Below are positions 1-8,612 of a stretch of 34,849 bases of DNA, in pieces. Both the position numbers and the translations under genes were made by a program. Under the pieces are notes generated by a model. That model made no database searches. It saw nothing but the letters and a program-made list of their open reading frames with translations, and was not told where the DNA came from. The stretch is taken from contig NZ_RYZH01000061.1 of assembly GCF_003977685.1 (NCBI RefSeq), positions 1 through 34,849 on the forward strand. Reading direction: 5' to 3'. Numbering within the stretch: position 1 is the first letter of the stretch; every line of letters begins with the position of its first letter. Source of the DNA: Tautonia sociabilis. GTDB lineage: Bacteria; Planctomycetota; Planctomycetia; Isosphaerales; Isosphaeraceae.

Positions 1-1
1 C

Positions 2-118
2 CGCTGCCCCTACCAGGTCCTGGGCCTGGTGCTGCCGACCGCCGACTTCTGGGAGCTGCTGCAGGCCGACCCCGCCGCATTGACGCAACAACTGTCAACC
101 CAACAGGATGGCGGATGA
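2..118 (+). CDS. C-terminal fragment of an unidentified protein, cut by the window edge
   Basis: An open frame enters from the left edge and ends with TGA at 116-118, giving 38 residues that begin RCPYQVLGLV and end TQQDGG. The composition is protein-like (buried leucines, a FWELLQ helix), unlike the Arg/Pro/Gly-rich shadow frames around it. The family cannot be named from so short a tail. It is followed by about 400 bases without a convincing gene. Confidence 0.45.
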   Translation, partial: RCPYQVLGLVLPTADFWELLQADPAALTQQLSTQQDGG

Positions 119-523
119 GACAGTGCCTTCAATCCACGATCGATGGGTCAACGGAAGTTCCACCAGGCAAATCAGTACGGTCGAAGCATCTCGCCCTCCA
201 CGCAGCGCACCGAACGGCGCACCGCCTGATTCCGAGTCGGGAGAGAAGCAGATCGAGGACGCCGAATCCGCTCGGATCAACGCGGTCCAGGAGCGAGGGG
301 GCCGGGAGCGGGGCGGCCCCGGGCCCCGGAGGCTCGGATGCCGGCCCGTCCGACCGCTCGGTTCCCAGGGACGACGGCGCGGAACGAACCCATCGCGGCC
401 CGGCCGGGAAGATGCAATCCCTGGTTCAACAAGAGATTGCGTCAACGGGATTGCGGCCGGCGAACGCGCACCGATCGGCGTCCTGGGGCCCGGCGAGGTC
501 TCCCCCGATGGCGTCGGGGACGA
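119..523. other. Intergenic stretch with no recognisable gene
   Basis: All frames here read as Arg/Gly/Pro-rich shadows without a domain motif. The stretch contains a very GC-rich block near 295-345. It separates the plus-strand fragment at the left edge from the 3' end of the minus-strand thioredoxin gene, so the two genes converge here and a terminator would be expected. No clear stem with a T-run was found. Confidence 0.5.
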
Positions 524-1210
524 TCACCCTTCGGTTGGTCGGGCGGTCGCCAGTCCGGCGAGCTGCCGGGCGATCTCGGGGGTGTCCCAGTCCATCGCCC
601 CGATCTCTCGGCGGACGATCTTGCCGTCGGGGGCGATGATGAAGGTGGCCGGGATGCTCATCGTGGCGAATTCCTTCGGTGGCGGCCCGGCGGCGACGAG
701 GACGTTGGCCGGGCCGGGGTCGAAGCGGTTCAGGAAGCCCTGAACAGGCTCCAGCCCGTCGTCGACCGAGACGAACAGCACGGCCACGCCAGCCCGCTCC
801 AGCTCGGGACGCTTCGAGAGCGCCACCAGCGACGGCATCTCCATGACGCAGGGGCCGCACCAGGTCGCCCAGACATTCAGCAGGACCGGCCGGCCCTTGT
901 AGTCGGACAGGTCGGCCGGCTGGCCGTCGGGGGTAAGGACGGCCCACTGGTACTCCGTGGAGGTGGGGACGCCCGGATCGCGCTCGGCGTCCCGGACGAT
1001 CTCCCGATACACGAAGAACCCGGCGACCAGCAGCGCCATCGACATGAGCAGGATCCGGAGCCCGACCGGCGCCCCCTCGTCCCGGGAGGGGGTGCGGGAG
1101 GGCTCCCGAGAGCCGAGGAAGTCGGGCATGGTCGACGGGGGGGAGCTCTCGGCCGCTTCGGGGGAGGACGATTCCGGGTTCATCGGCTCGGGCGCGGTGG
1201 GATCGGCCAT
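524..1210 (-). CDS. Membrane-anchored TlpA/ResA-like thiol-disulfide oxidoreductase
   Basis: A 228-residue protein with a Ser/Pro/Glu-rich N-terminus (1-48), one membrane segment (about 50-68) and a thioredoxin-fold domain (about 86-222). The active-site motif WCGPC lies at 117-121, in a WATWCGPC context typical of TlpA/ResA proteins, and the cis-proline loop is seen as SIPATF. The domain should face the periplasmic side and reduce or exchange disulfides, for example in cytochrome c or other exported proteins; the substrate is not visible. The start at 1210 is backed by GGAG six bases upstream. It lies downstream of, and on the same strand as, the large fused membrane protein (95-base gap), so co-transcription is possible. 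The window also encodes two CxxCH-bearing exported proteins, which are plausible but unproven clients. Confidence 0.9.
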   Translation of the reverse strand: MADPTAPEPMNPESSSPEAAESSPPSTMPDFLGSREPSRTPSRDEGAPVGLRILLMSMALLVAGFFVYREIVRDAERDPGVPTSTEYQWAVLTPDGQPADLSDYKGRPVLLNVWATWCGPCVMEMPSLVALSKRPELERAGVAVLFVSVDDGLEPVQGFLNRFDPGPANVLVAAGPPPKEFATMSIPATFIIAPDGKIVRREIGAMDWDTPEIARQLAGLATARPTEG

Positions 1211-1305
1211 CGGGAACTCCTTTCGGGCGACGGGCGGACGGGCCGTTCGATGGCCCAGTTACGATCGGGCCGGCCCGATCGTTCGGCCGGACGGGCCCGA
1301 TCGTC

Positions 1306-4300
1306 TCAGTCGGTGGCCCGGGTCGCGGCGACCGGGGCGAGCAGGTTCTCCACCGGGGCGTAGTCGTCGGTCAGGACGATCCCCCGGGAGCGGATGAGCA
1401 GCGCCTCCCGATGCTCGGGTCCGTAGGGGTCGGGCTGGAACGGCTCGCCGGACTGCTCAAAGGTCGGGTCGCCGGGGCGGCGGCCAAGCTCGGCCACGTC
1501 GATCGGCGCCTTGGAGGCGACCACGACGAACGTTTCCCGGAAGCCGTTGCCGGGCTCGTCGGTGCCGAAGATCTCGAGGTTCGGGAACGTCAGGGAGGCC
1601 GTCCGGGTCCAGGCCCCGAGGAAGGCCCCCAGCCCCCGGGCCTCGGCCACCCCTCGACGGACGGCCTCGGCGAGCCGCCCGGGGTCGGAGCCCAGCGCGA
1701 CCGCCTCCTCCGACGAGCGGCGGGCCAGCTCGTCAAGGTCTCCCTGGATGGAACGCTCCTCGAAGGCGAGGGCGACGGCGGCGGCGTAGTCCTCCACCCC
1801 CTCCCGGAGCCCCACGTCCCGCAAGACCCGGGCGATCTGCTCCTCGGTCCGGAGAGGAGGGGGAGGGCCCGGGTCCCCCTCTCCTGCCGTCGGGTCGTCC
1901 GGGCGAACGAGGCGGTGGGCCAGCAGGGCGGGGGTTTCCTTCAGGTCCGTCTCGATCGCGACGAAGGCCCGATCGATCCGATCGGCCATGCCGTCGATGT
2001 CGTCGGCTCTCGGCGCGGCCGCCTCCAGCAGGTCGATGATCACCTGGGTTCCGCCGTACCAGACCTCGGCGATCGCCTCGGCCACCTCGTCCGCTTCTGG
2101 GCCGAGGCCCCCGGCGTGCAGGATCTCGGCGGCGGCCTCGAACTTCTTGCGCTCGAGGACCTCGGCGATTGCCTCGGTGGCCGCCGCTTGTCGGCGGCCG
2201 GCCTGAGCCAGGGTCATGGTTTCTCGGGCGACCTCGGCCATCTGGTCGGCGTCTCCCTCCAGGAGGGGATCGACGCCGGCGATCGCCTCCCGGACCTTCG
2301 GCCCGATCGCTCCCCGGTTCCGGGAATCGACTCCTCGCACCGCCTCGGCGACGGCCCGGGAGATCGAGTCGAGCCGGATGCCCAGCTCGGCCCCCTTCCA
2401 GGCGGTGCGGAGCCCCCGGGCGAGGGCGTCCGACTCGTCCTCGTCGTTGCCCTGCTCCCGGAAGATCGCGGCGACGGCCCGGATCTGCTCCTCCTCGATC
2501 GCCTGCCCGGCGGCGACGCGGTCGTCCCGGTAGACGTCGATGATGTTGATCATGTAGGCGCCGTGCTCGTCCAGCAGGCCGGCGATCCGGTCGTTGAACT
2601 CCCGGGTCGTCAGGTGCCAGGGGACGGAGAAGTCGTTGAAGGCGTCGCCGAAGATCAGGTCATACGGTTCGGCCCCCTGCGAGCGCTCGACGAACTGCCG
2701 GGCGTCTCCCCAGTGGGTGCGGATCGTCGTGTCCCGGGGGAGGCCGAGGGCGACGTGATTGGCCTCGGTGACGGCCGGGTCGATCTCGGCGACGTCGCAT
2801 TCCGCCTTTTTGTAAGTGTGCTGGAGGTATCGGGGGAAGGTATAGGAGCCTCCCCCGAGGAACAGCGCCCGCAGCGGGACGTCGGCCGGGTCGGCGATGC
2901 CCAGCCGCTTCGCCTTCGCCTCGGCGACCCGCCGGGTGACCTGAGCGTAGATGTACTCGTAGTCGTATTCGATGCGTTCGGGATGGTCGAGGACGAAGTA
3001 GCCGTGGATCAGGTTATCCAGCACCAGGGTGCGCTTGATCGCCTCGGACGAGGCAACGGGCTCCCCCGTCTCGGGGTCGGCCGAGTCGGGGGCGTCCAGG
3101 CGAATCGGCTGGCTCTCCACCTTGATGTAGTAGTAGTTGCTCTCGTCCAGGTACGTGACCCCGGTTTCCGCCTCGGGGTCGGGGGAGACGTTCCGGACTC
3201 CCCAGGCCACCCCCTGCCGCTCCAGCACCGGCAGCGGCGCGAAGGCGATGAAGCAGAGCCCCAGCGGCACCCCCGCCCAGGCCGCATGGCCGATCCCCCC
3301 CAGCGCCGTGGCCGCCAGGGCCATCGTCGTCGAGAGCACCAAGATCAGCCCCTTGGTCCCCAGCACGTCGATGAGCACGAAGCCGGCCAGGAACGTCCCG
3401 ACGATCGATCCCACCATGCCCCAGGCAGACACCGAGCCGATCGCCGTGCCGGTGCGATCGGCCCGTCGCAGGCGGTCGACCGCCAGCTTCGTCACCACCG
3501 GGCTGACCGTGCCCATCGACACCGACGGCAGGAAGAAGACGATCGCCACCGCCGAGAGCACCCGGAGCGACCAGGGGAGCGGAGTCATCGTCGGGGCGTA
3601 GGAGAGCAGCGAGATCCCGGCGTACTCCTCCCCCAGGAACGCCGGCGGAGTCTCCAGGAAGAGGATCAGCAGCAGCATCAGCGAGGCGACCAGGAACAGC
3701 CAGCTCGCCTGGCGCTCGCTTCTGACCGCGTCGGCCACCTTGCCGCCGATCAGGTTGCCCAGGCTCAGGCCGCCGAGCATCACGCCGATGATGCTCGTCC
3801 AGCCGAAGATGCTCGATCCCAGGTGCCGGGTCGTCATCCGGCCGGCGACCATCTCCAGGCTCATGAACGCCAGGCTGATCAGGAACGCCAGGAAGGCCAG
3901 GTCGGCCAGGCTGGCCGGCTTGCCGGGGGGCATGCTCTCGTTCGGATCGTCCGGCCCGGCCGGGCCCGCCAACGGCCTCCAGGCCGCCCGAAGCCGGGCC
4001 GCCCCCGCCAGCCCGACCGCCAACGTCAGCCCATGCCCCGCCAGGACGACCGCGTTCGGCACGATCGATCCGATCCAGCCCTCCAGGTCGGCCAGGCCCC
4101 GGTCGACCACCGTGGTCACACCGACCCCCAGCGCCGCCGAGGCGAGCAGGGCGAGCACCCGGCCCGGCCTCCAGTCGATCATCGCTGCCGCCGGGATGAG
4201 CAGGGCGGCCGCCACCACGGTGACGATCACCGAGGTCGGCGCCTCATAGATCAGCACGAAGCCGGCCAGGAACGTCCCAGCGATCGACCCGACAGCCCCC

Positions 4301-4767
4301 CAGAAGGACACGTCTCCGATCGCCGAGCCGGTCTTCTCCGCCTGGTCGACGGCCACCTTGGCCACGACCGGGCCGATCAGACCCAGCACCGTGGCCGGCA
4401 CCAGGAAGTCGAGGGAGACGACCAGCAGGGTCCTCAGGCTCCAGGGCATCGCCCCCAGGCCCGGAGTGCCCCCGACCCGGGCGTTGACCCAGAGGCTGGC
4501 CAGCGTCAGCGCCGCCCCCATCGCGAAGAGGGGGCCGACGGCCCGACGGGCGTGGGTGTGGTCGGCCAGCCGGCCGCCGAGGAAGTTCCCCAGGCAGATG
4601 CCGCCGAGCACCACACCGATGACGCTCGTCCAGACGTGCAGCGACGCCCCGACGTGCCGGGCCACCAGCCGGGAGGCGACCAGTTCCAGCGTCATGATGC
4701 CCAGGCTGGCGAAGAAGGCCAGCGCATACGGGGAGAATCGGGCCAGCAGTCGGCCGGTCGTCGACAT
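1306..4767 (-). CDS. Giant fused membrane/spermidine-synthase-like protein with duplicated membrane module and large helical insert
   Basis: A 1153-residue protein. Residues 12-175 and 291-470 are clear internal repeats: each has an LE(L/M)VA start, a WTS(V/I)IGV(V/M)LGG segment, a GG(R/K)(L/V)AD loop and a GTFLAGFVLI helix, so the membrane half arose by duplication. A soluble domain follows, with the aminopropyltransferase-type nucleotide-binding motif LFLGGGSYTF (635-644), the acidic EIDP motif and YDLIFGDAFND, as in spermidine synthases. After MINIID and its short follow-on to residue 750, the domain is interrupted by about 296 mostly helical, Ala/Glu-rich residues (751-1046). It then resumes at 1047 with the final strands (TFPNLEIFG, ETFVVVAS, LTDDYAPVENL). 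Known fused MFS/spermidine-synthase proteins are usually shorter. The substrate is unknown and polyamine synthesis is not proven. The start at 4767 has GGAG nine bases upstream. Confidence 0.88.
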   Translation of the reverse strand: MSTTGRLLARFSPYALAFFASLGIMTLELVASRLVARHVGASLHVWTSVIGVVLGGICLGNFLGGRLADHTHARRAVGPLFAMGAALTLASLWVNARVGGTPGLGAMPWSLRTLLVVSLDFLVPATVLGLIGPVVAKVAVDQAEKTGSAIGDVSFWGAVGSIAGTFLAGFVLIYEAPTSVIVTVVAAALLIPAAAMIDWRPGRVLALLASAALGVGVTTVVDRGLADLEGWIGSIVPNAVVLAGHGLTLAVGLAGAARLRAAWRPLAGPAGPDDPNESMPPGKPASLADLAFLAFLISLAFMSLEMVAGRMTTRHLGSSIFGWTSIIGVMLGGLSLGNLIGGKVADAVRSERQASWLFLVASLMLLLILFLETPPAFLGEEYAGISLLSYAPTMTPLPWSLRVLSAVAIVFFLPSVSMGTVSPVVTKLAVDRLRRADRTGTAIGSVSAWGMVGSIVGTFLAGFVLIDVLGTKGLILVLSTTMALAATALGGIGHAAWAGVPLGLCFIAFAPLPVLERQGVAWGVRNVSPDPEAETGVTYLDESNYYYIKVESQPIRLDAPDSADPETGEPVASSEAIKRTLVLDNLIHGYFVLDHPERIEYDYEYIYAQVTRRVAEAKAKRLGIADPADVPLRALFLGGGSYTFPRYLQHTYKKAECDVAEIDPAVTEANHVALGLPRDTTIRTHWGDARQFVERSQGAEPYDLIFGDAFNDFSVPWHLTTREFNDRIAGLLDEHGAYMINIIDVYRDDRVAAGQAIEEEQIRAVAAIFREQGNDEDESDALARGLRTAWKGAELGIRLDSISRAVAEAVRGVDSRNRGAIGPKVREAIAGVDPLLEGDADQMAEVARETMTLAQAGRRQAAATEAIAEVLERKKFEAAAEILHAGGLGPEADEVAEAIAEVWYGGTQVIIDLLEAAAPRADDIDGMADRIDRAFVAIETDLKETPALLAHRLVRPDDPTAGEGDPGPPPPLRTEEQIARVLRDVGLREGVEDYAAAVALAFEERSIQGDLDELARRSSEEAVALGSDPGRLAEAVRRGVAEARGLGAFLGAWTRTASLTFPNLEIFGTDEPGNGFRETFVVVASKAPIDVAELGRRPGDPTFEQSGEPFQPDPYGPEHREALLIRSRGIVLTDDYAPVENLLAPVAATRATD

Positions 4768-5113
4768 CGGGCGGGGCTCCGGTCGGAGGGAGGGCTCGGG
4801 TCGATCGGGGGGTCAATCGGGGCGACCTTCCCAGGATATGCGACCGGATCCGGGCCCGACAACCGGCGAATCCCCGCACTCGGTCGGCCATTTTCCGGGC
4901 CAAGGCGTTGCTCTCGACGGGGATCCAGAGACAATACAGTCATCCTCCGCACGGACCGGCCGGCCGGGATCCCCTCGATCCCCGGCGATCCGACCGATCG
5001 GCGTCCAACCCGCCCCCGGACGCCTTCGCCTCGTCCCCCGGCCCGAGCGGCCCCGCGTCGGGCCGGTAGTCGCCCCGACCGCACTCGATCCCTCGCCTCG
5101 ATCCAGGCCGACG
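4768..5113. other. Divergent intergenic region between the fused membrane protein and the PfkB kinase
   Basis: This 346-base stretch should hold promoters for both flanking divergent genes. It carries an A/T-richer patch around 4925-4945 (acaatacagtc) that could supply a -10 element on either strand, but no well-spaced -35/-10 pair could be assigned. No coding frame with a recognisable motif was found. Confidence 0.4.
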
Positions 5114-6154
5114 ATGATCCTCTGCGTCACCCTCAATCCCTGCTTGGACAAGACCCTGACCGTCCCCCCCTGGAGTCCCGGCCAGTCGGTTCGGGGGCAG
5201 GCCGTCTCGGAGGTTGTCGGCGGCAAGGGGAACAACGTCGCCCGGGCCCTGGCCCGGCTCGGCCGCACCGCCCGCCCGGCCACCTTCTTCGGCGGTCCGG
5301 TCGGCGAGCACTGCGCCCGCTTGCTCCGCGATCATGAGGGATTCGACCCGCTGGTCGTCCCTTCCGAGGCCCCAACCCGGACCATCCTCACCGTCCGGAC
5401 CGAGGGCTCGTCTCGGCAGACCGCCTTCTTCGACCCCGACCCGAGCATCTCCCCGGCCGAGGCCGAGCAACTGCTCCGGGGAGTCGAGGCCGCCATCTCC
5501 CTCGGCGGGGTCGAGGCCATCACCCTCTCCGGCTCCAGCCCCTCGGAGGCGACGCACGGCCTGTTTCTCGACCTGATCTCGATGGCTCGGATGCGTCGGC
5601 TCCCCGTCTTCCTGGACACCTACGGCCCTCCCCTGGAAACGATCTGGGGCTTCTGGCCCGACGTCATCCAGCTCAACCGCCGAGAACTGGCCCAGCACCT
5701 CCACCAGGACGACCCGGACGACGAGGAGATCTTCGCCCGGCTCGGGACCTGGCACCGCCACGGCGTCCGGCTGGCGGTCGTCACCGACGGACCCGACGCC
5801 GCCCTGATCCAGGTCGAAGGCCGATTCTTCCGCGCCCTGCCGCCGGAGATCAAGGCCGTCAACCCGATCGGCTCGGGAGACTGCCTGCTGGCCGGCCTGG
5901 TCGATTCCTGGCTCAACGGCCTGGAGCCCGAGCCGATGCTCCGCCGGGCGATGGCCTGCGCCGTCGCCAACGCCCTGGTGTGGGACGCCGGACAGATCGA
6001 CCCCGAGGAGGTGGCCCGGCTCGAGCCCGAGATCGAGCTGGAGCCGGTCGAGGACGTCGCCCCGGCCGCACCGACCGACCGGTCGGGGGACTCCCAGGGC
6101 TTCCTTCGCGTCGGCGTTTATGGCCGGGCGACCGGCAAGTTCGGCAAGAAGTAA
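5114..6154 (+). CDS. PfkB-family sugar(-phosphate) kinase, 1-phosphofructokinase/tagatose-6-phosphate kinase type
   Basis: A 346-residue ribokinase-fold kinase. The N-terminal substrate motif GGKGNNVARAL starts at residue 36, the ATP-site strand reads VVTDGPDAA (223-231), and the C-terminal signature NPIGSGDC (250-257) carries the catalytic base Asp256. The opening MILCVTLNPCLDKT matches the hexose-phosphate kinase branch (FruK/LacC), which phosphorylates fructose-1-phosphate or tagatose-6-phosphate. Exact substrate cannot be read. The ATG at 5114 is chosen because the family motif begins at residue 1; the open frame extends far upstream without meaningful sequence. A tail of about 45 residues after 300 (Glu/Pro-rich, ending GKFGKK) is extra to the fold. 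No PTS gene lies nearby. The gene converges with the next one, leaving only 22 bases. Confidence 0.88.
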   Translation: MILCVTLNPCLDKTLTVPPWSPGQSVRGQAVSEVVGGKGNNVARALARLGRTARPATFFGGPVGEHCARLLRDHEGFDPLVVPSEAPTRTILTVRTEGSSRQTAFFDPDPSISPAEAEQLLRGVEAAISLGGVEAITLSGSSPSEATHGLFLDLISMARMRRLPVFLDTYGPPLETIWGFWPDVIQLNRRELAQHLHQDDPDDEEIFARLGTWHRHGVRLAVVTDGPDAALIQVEGRFFRALPPEIKAVNPIGSGDCLLAGLVDSWLNGLEPEPMLRRAMACAVANALVWDAGQIDPEEVARLEPEIELEPVEDVAPAAPTDRSGDSQGFLRVGVYGRATGKFGKK

Positions 6155-6176
6155 CCGGAGGGGCAACCCGAACCCG

Positions 6177-6896
6177 TCAACCGGATCGGCTGGAGAGGAC
6201 CGAGACGGCCAGGGCGACCACGAACAGCACGCCCAGCAGCAGCACCATCCAGGCCAGCCGCCCCCAGTTCGGGAGCCTGATCCTCAGTCGGGTCTGCAGG
6301 CCGAGCCTCTGCGAAAGCCCCGGCGTCGCCTCGATGATCTCCTGGTACTCCGGCGAGAAGATCATCGCGGCCCCGTCCGAGAGCAGCAGGTAGAGGACGA
6401 CGCTCGGGATCAGGCTGCCCACGACGAGGATCCCCAGGGCGAGGGCCGGGCTCTCGACCAGCGCCCGAATGGTTCCCAGGCCCAGGACGACCAGCAGCAG
6501 CACGGTCAAGGCGACGACGACCCGTCGCGTCGGGTTGTGCAACCGCCGCAACCCCCGGGCGATCACGAGGTTGATCAGCGCGATGACCCCGAAGATCGCG
6601 GCGATCCCCACCAACATCACCGGCGTCGTGTCCGGGCCGACGATCACCACGCCCGGGCCCGCTGTCGAGGCGGCGATCACGCCGAGGCCCGCGGCCGAGA
6701 TCGCGACCACGCCCGCCAGGATCACGCCGAGGTCGAAGAGCAGTCCGAGCGACCGGATCGCCTCCTCGAGCCGGAGGTACTCGAGGCGGATCTCCTCGGC
6801 CATCGTGTCACTTCGATCGGATCCCCGGGGTGCGTCGGGGGCCGACTCGGCCGCGACGGAGGCCGTTGGCTCGTCACGATCGGGAGTGCTGACCAT
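6177..6896 (-). CDS. Multi-pass membrane protein of unknown function
   Basis: A 239-residue protein. After a polar N-terminus (1-45), hydrophobic segments appear at about 49-77, 91-115, 124-146, 150-172 and 211-236, so about five membrane passes are expected. A conserved-looking cytosolic stretch, FSPEYQEIIEATP, lies at 180-192 between passes four and five. No family could be assigned. The ATG at 6896 has GGAG six bases upstream; an internal Met at 32 is a weaker alternative. It lies 71 bases downstream of the DUF58 gene on the same strand, so the two may be co-transcribed and may act together at the membrane. Confidence 0.75.
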   Translation of the reverse strand: MVSTPDRDEPTASVAAESAPDAPRGSDRSDTMAEEIRLEYLRLEEAIRSLGLLFDLGVILAGVVAISAAGLGVIAASTAGPGVVIVGPDTTPVMLVGIAAIFGVIALINLVIARGLRRLHNPTRRVVVALTVLLLVVLGLGTIRALVESPALALGILVVGSLIPSVVLYLLLSDGAAMIFSPEYQEIIEATPGLSQRLGLQTRLRIRLPNWGRLAWMVLLLGVLFVVALAVSVLSSRSG

Positions 6897-6967
6897 GAGT
6901 CACTCCAGCGAGAGCGGATCGATCCCCGAGGGACCGGGCTTCCCATCGCACCGTCCCCGGGCCGGGA

Positions 6968-8302
6968 TCAGAGCAGGTGCCGGGCCTTGATGTCGAGGTA
7001 GCGGTTGATCAGCGGGGCGGTCAGGTCGTCGGGGGCCACGTCGAGGCAGAGCACTCCTCGCTGTCGCAGTGAGGCGATGACCCGCTCCCTCCAGTTCAGG
7101 ATCGCGGCGGCGGCCGCAGGGGCGAAGAGGGGGTCCTCGGCGTCGGGGTCAGGCTCGAGGCCGGAGTCGGCCAGGGCGAAGAGATCAAGGTCGCGGAGGA
7201 AGACACCCAGCGGCAGGTGCCGGCCGACGATGTTCCCCAGGTGGTCAAGCACCTGGCGGGCGCCGACCTCGTCGAAGACGTTGGTCATCAGGACCACCAG
7301 CGACCGCTTCCGGCACCGCCGCTCCAGGTCGACGAACGCCTGGTCGTGTCGGCTCTCGGCCAGCACCGGGAACAGGTTGTGGACCGCGTGCACGAGCCGA
7401 TCGATCCGGCGGGGCCCCCCTGAGGGAGGGACGTAGGCCCGAACCCGGTCGGCGTAGACCATCAGGCCGACCTGATCTCCCCGAGTCAGGGCGACATGGG
7501 CGAGCATGAGCATGGCGTTGAAGGCGTGGTCCAGCGGGGAGAGGCCTCCTCCGGTGTCTCCGGCCATCATCCGGCCGCTGTCGATCAGGAAGACGACCCG
7601 CTGACTCTGGCTGGACTGGTAGTCTCGCACCGTGACCTTACGCCTCCGGGCGGTCGCCCTCCAGTCGATCCGGCGGGGCTCGTCCCCCTCGGCGTAGTCG
7701 CGGAGGCGCTCGAACTCGTTGTCGGTGCCGACCCGTCTCGACTGCCTCAGACCGATGACGCTGAGGCGATCGCGGCGGGCGAGCAGCGTGTAGCGAGCGA
7801 TCTGCCGGACGTCGGGGTAGACCCGCACCCCCGTCTCGCAGCAGATCCGCCGGGAGCGCTGCCAGAGGCCCCATCGGCTCCGCTCCAGGGCGTAGATTCG
7901 CCTCAGGGCGAACGACCCGCGGCGGGAGGGGATCATGCGGTACTCCAGCGTCGCCACGCCGCGGGACGGGAGCCGGACGAGGAACTCGGCCGGCTCGGCC
8001 TCGAACGGGTCGGGCACGTCGTCCCGGACCCACAGCCGTCTCGGACGGGGGGAGTCGTTGAGGATGGTCAGCTCGACCGGGTGCGGCTCTCCGATCGACG
8101 CCGTTTGGCCGCAGGATCGAGTCGCCCTCAGGCCGGTCCGACCGGCCAGGCCAGCCAGGTCGACCAGCGCCACGACCGCGATTGTCCCATCGACCGCGAA
8201 CACTCCTGACCAGAGCGGGCCGGTGCGGGGCAGCAGCAGCACCAGAGACAACAGGCTCGGCACCAGGAGAAGCAGGGCCAGGGTCCGGCCGGGCCAGATC
8301 AT
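6968..8302 (-). CDS. DUF58-domain protein with N-terminal membrane anchor
   Basis: A 444-residue protein. Two hydrophobic segments (about 7-25 and 31-52) anchor it, followed by a beta-rich region and the DUF58 signature GDEPRRIDWRATARR (206-220), which continues into a von Willebrand A-like domain. The metal site that is usually DxSxS reads DSGRM at 241-245, so the second Ser is lost. DUF58 proteins usually work with a MoxR-type AAA+ ATPase and transglutaminase-like membrane proteins in complex assembly or maturation. No MoxR gene is present here, only a small membrane protein downstream. The start at 8302 places the first hydrophobic segment directly at the N-terminus. The gene is divergent from the sigma factor gene, with 310 bases between them. 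Confidence 0.87.
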   Translation of the reverse strand: MIWPGRTLALLLLVPSLLSLVLLLPRTGPLWSGVFAVDGTIAVVALVDLAGLAGRTGLRATRSCGQTASIGEPHPVELTILNDSPRPRRLWVRDDVPDPFEAEPAEFLVRLPSRGVATLEYRMIPSRRGSFALRRIYALERSRWGLWQRSRRICCETGVRVYPDVRQIARYTLLARRDRLSVIGLRQSRRVGTDNEFERLRDYAEGDEPRRIDWRATARRRKVTVRDYQSSQSQRVVFLIDSGRMMAGDTGGGLSPLDHAFNAMLMLAHVALTRGDQVGLMVYADRVRAYVPPSGGPRRIDRLVHAVHNLFPVLAESRHDQAFVDLERRCRKRSLVVLMTNVFDEVGARQVLDHLGNIVGRHLPLGVFLRDLDLFALADSGLEPDPDAEDPLFAPAAAAAILNWRERVIASLRQRGVLCLDVAPDDLTAPLINRYLDIKARHLL

Positions 8303-8612
8303 ACGGGCGACTCCCCCTCCGGAGGACCGCTCGCCGCGGCGGTCCCTCCCACCAGGATCAGTCTACCGATAGGTCCCGGGCCGGGCCATCTCCCGCCTTC
8401 CCAAAGCGCTCGACCGTCCGGTTTGAGCGGAGGTTCGAGGACACCACGAATAGCTTAATTAGGCGATTCCTCGTCGCTTGAACAGGCAGGTTGACACGGG
8501 GGAGGGGTGGCCTATGGTCCCCAGTGGAGCGAGAGAACGACGGGCCGATCGAAGGTGCCCGGCCCGGAGATCGGGTCTCCGACCGATCGCAACAGCTCAA
8601 GGAATCACACCC
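8303..8612. other. Divergent promoter region between the DUF58 gene and the sigma factor gene
   Basis: This 310-base stretch holds no gene. It contains the local A/T maximum (aatagcttaattagg, near 8449-8463) and a consensus-like promoter facing the sigma gene at 8491-8518. The A/T-rich patch is also well placed to serve the minus-strand DUF58 gene, but no pair of elements could be assigned for it. Confidence 0.5.
8491..8518 (+). promoter_or_regulatory. Candidate sigma-70 promoter of the sigma factor gene
   Basis: TTGACA at 8491-8496 and TATGGT at 8513-8518 are separated by 16 bases. The -35 is a perfect consensus match and the -10 keeps the TAT..T positions. This would give a leader of about 90 bases before the ATG at 8613. 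In such GC-rich DNA a perfect -35 is unlikely by chance, but no experimental start is known. Confidence 0.5.

Noticed and set aside
1411..5337. A 1308-codon open frame on the plus strand opposite the giant membrane protein
   Set aside because: It is antisense to a gene with clear domains, reads as Arg/Gly/Asp/Gln-rich sequence with no hydrophobic core or motif, and is explained by the GC-rich codon use of the real gene.
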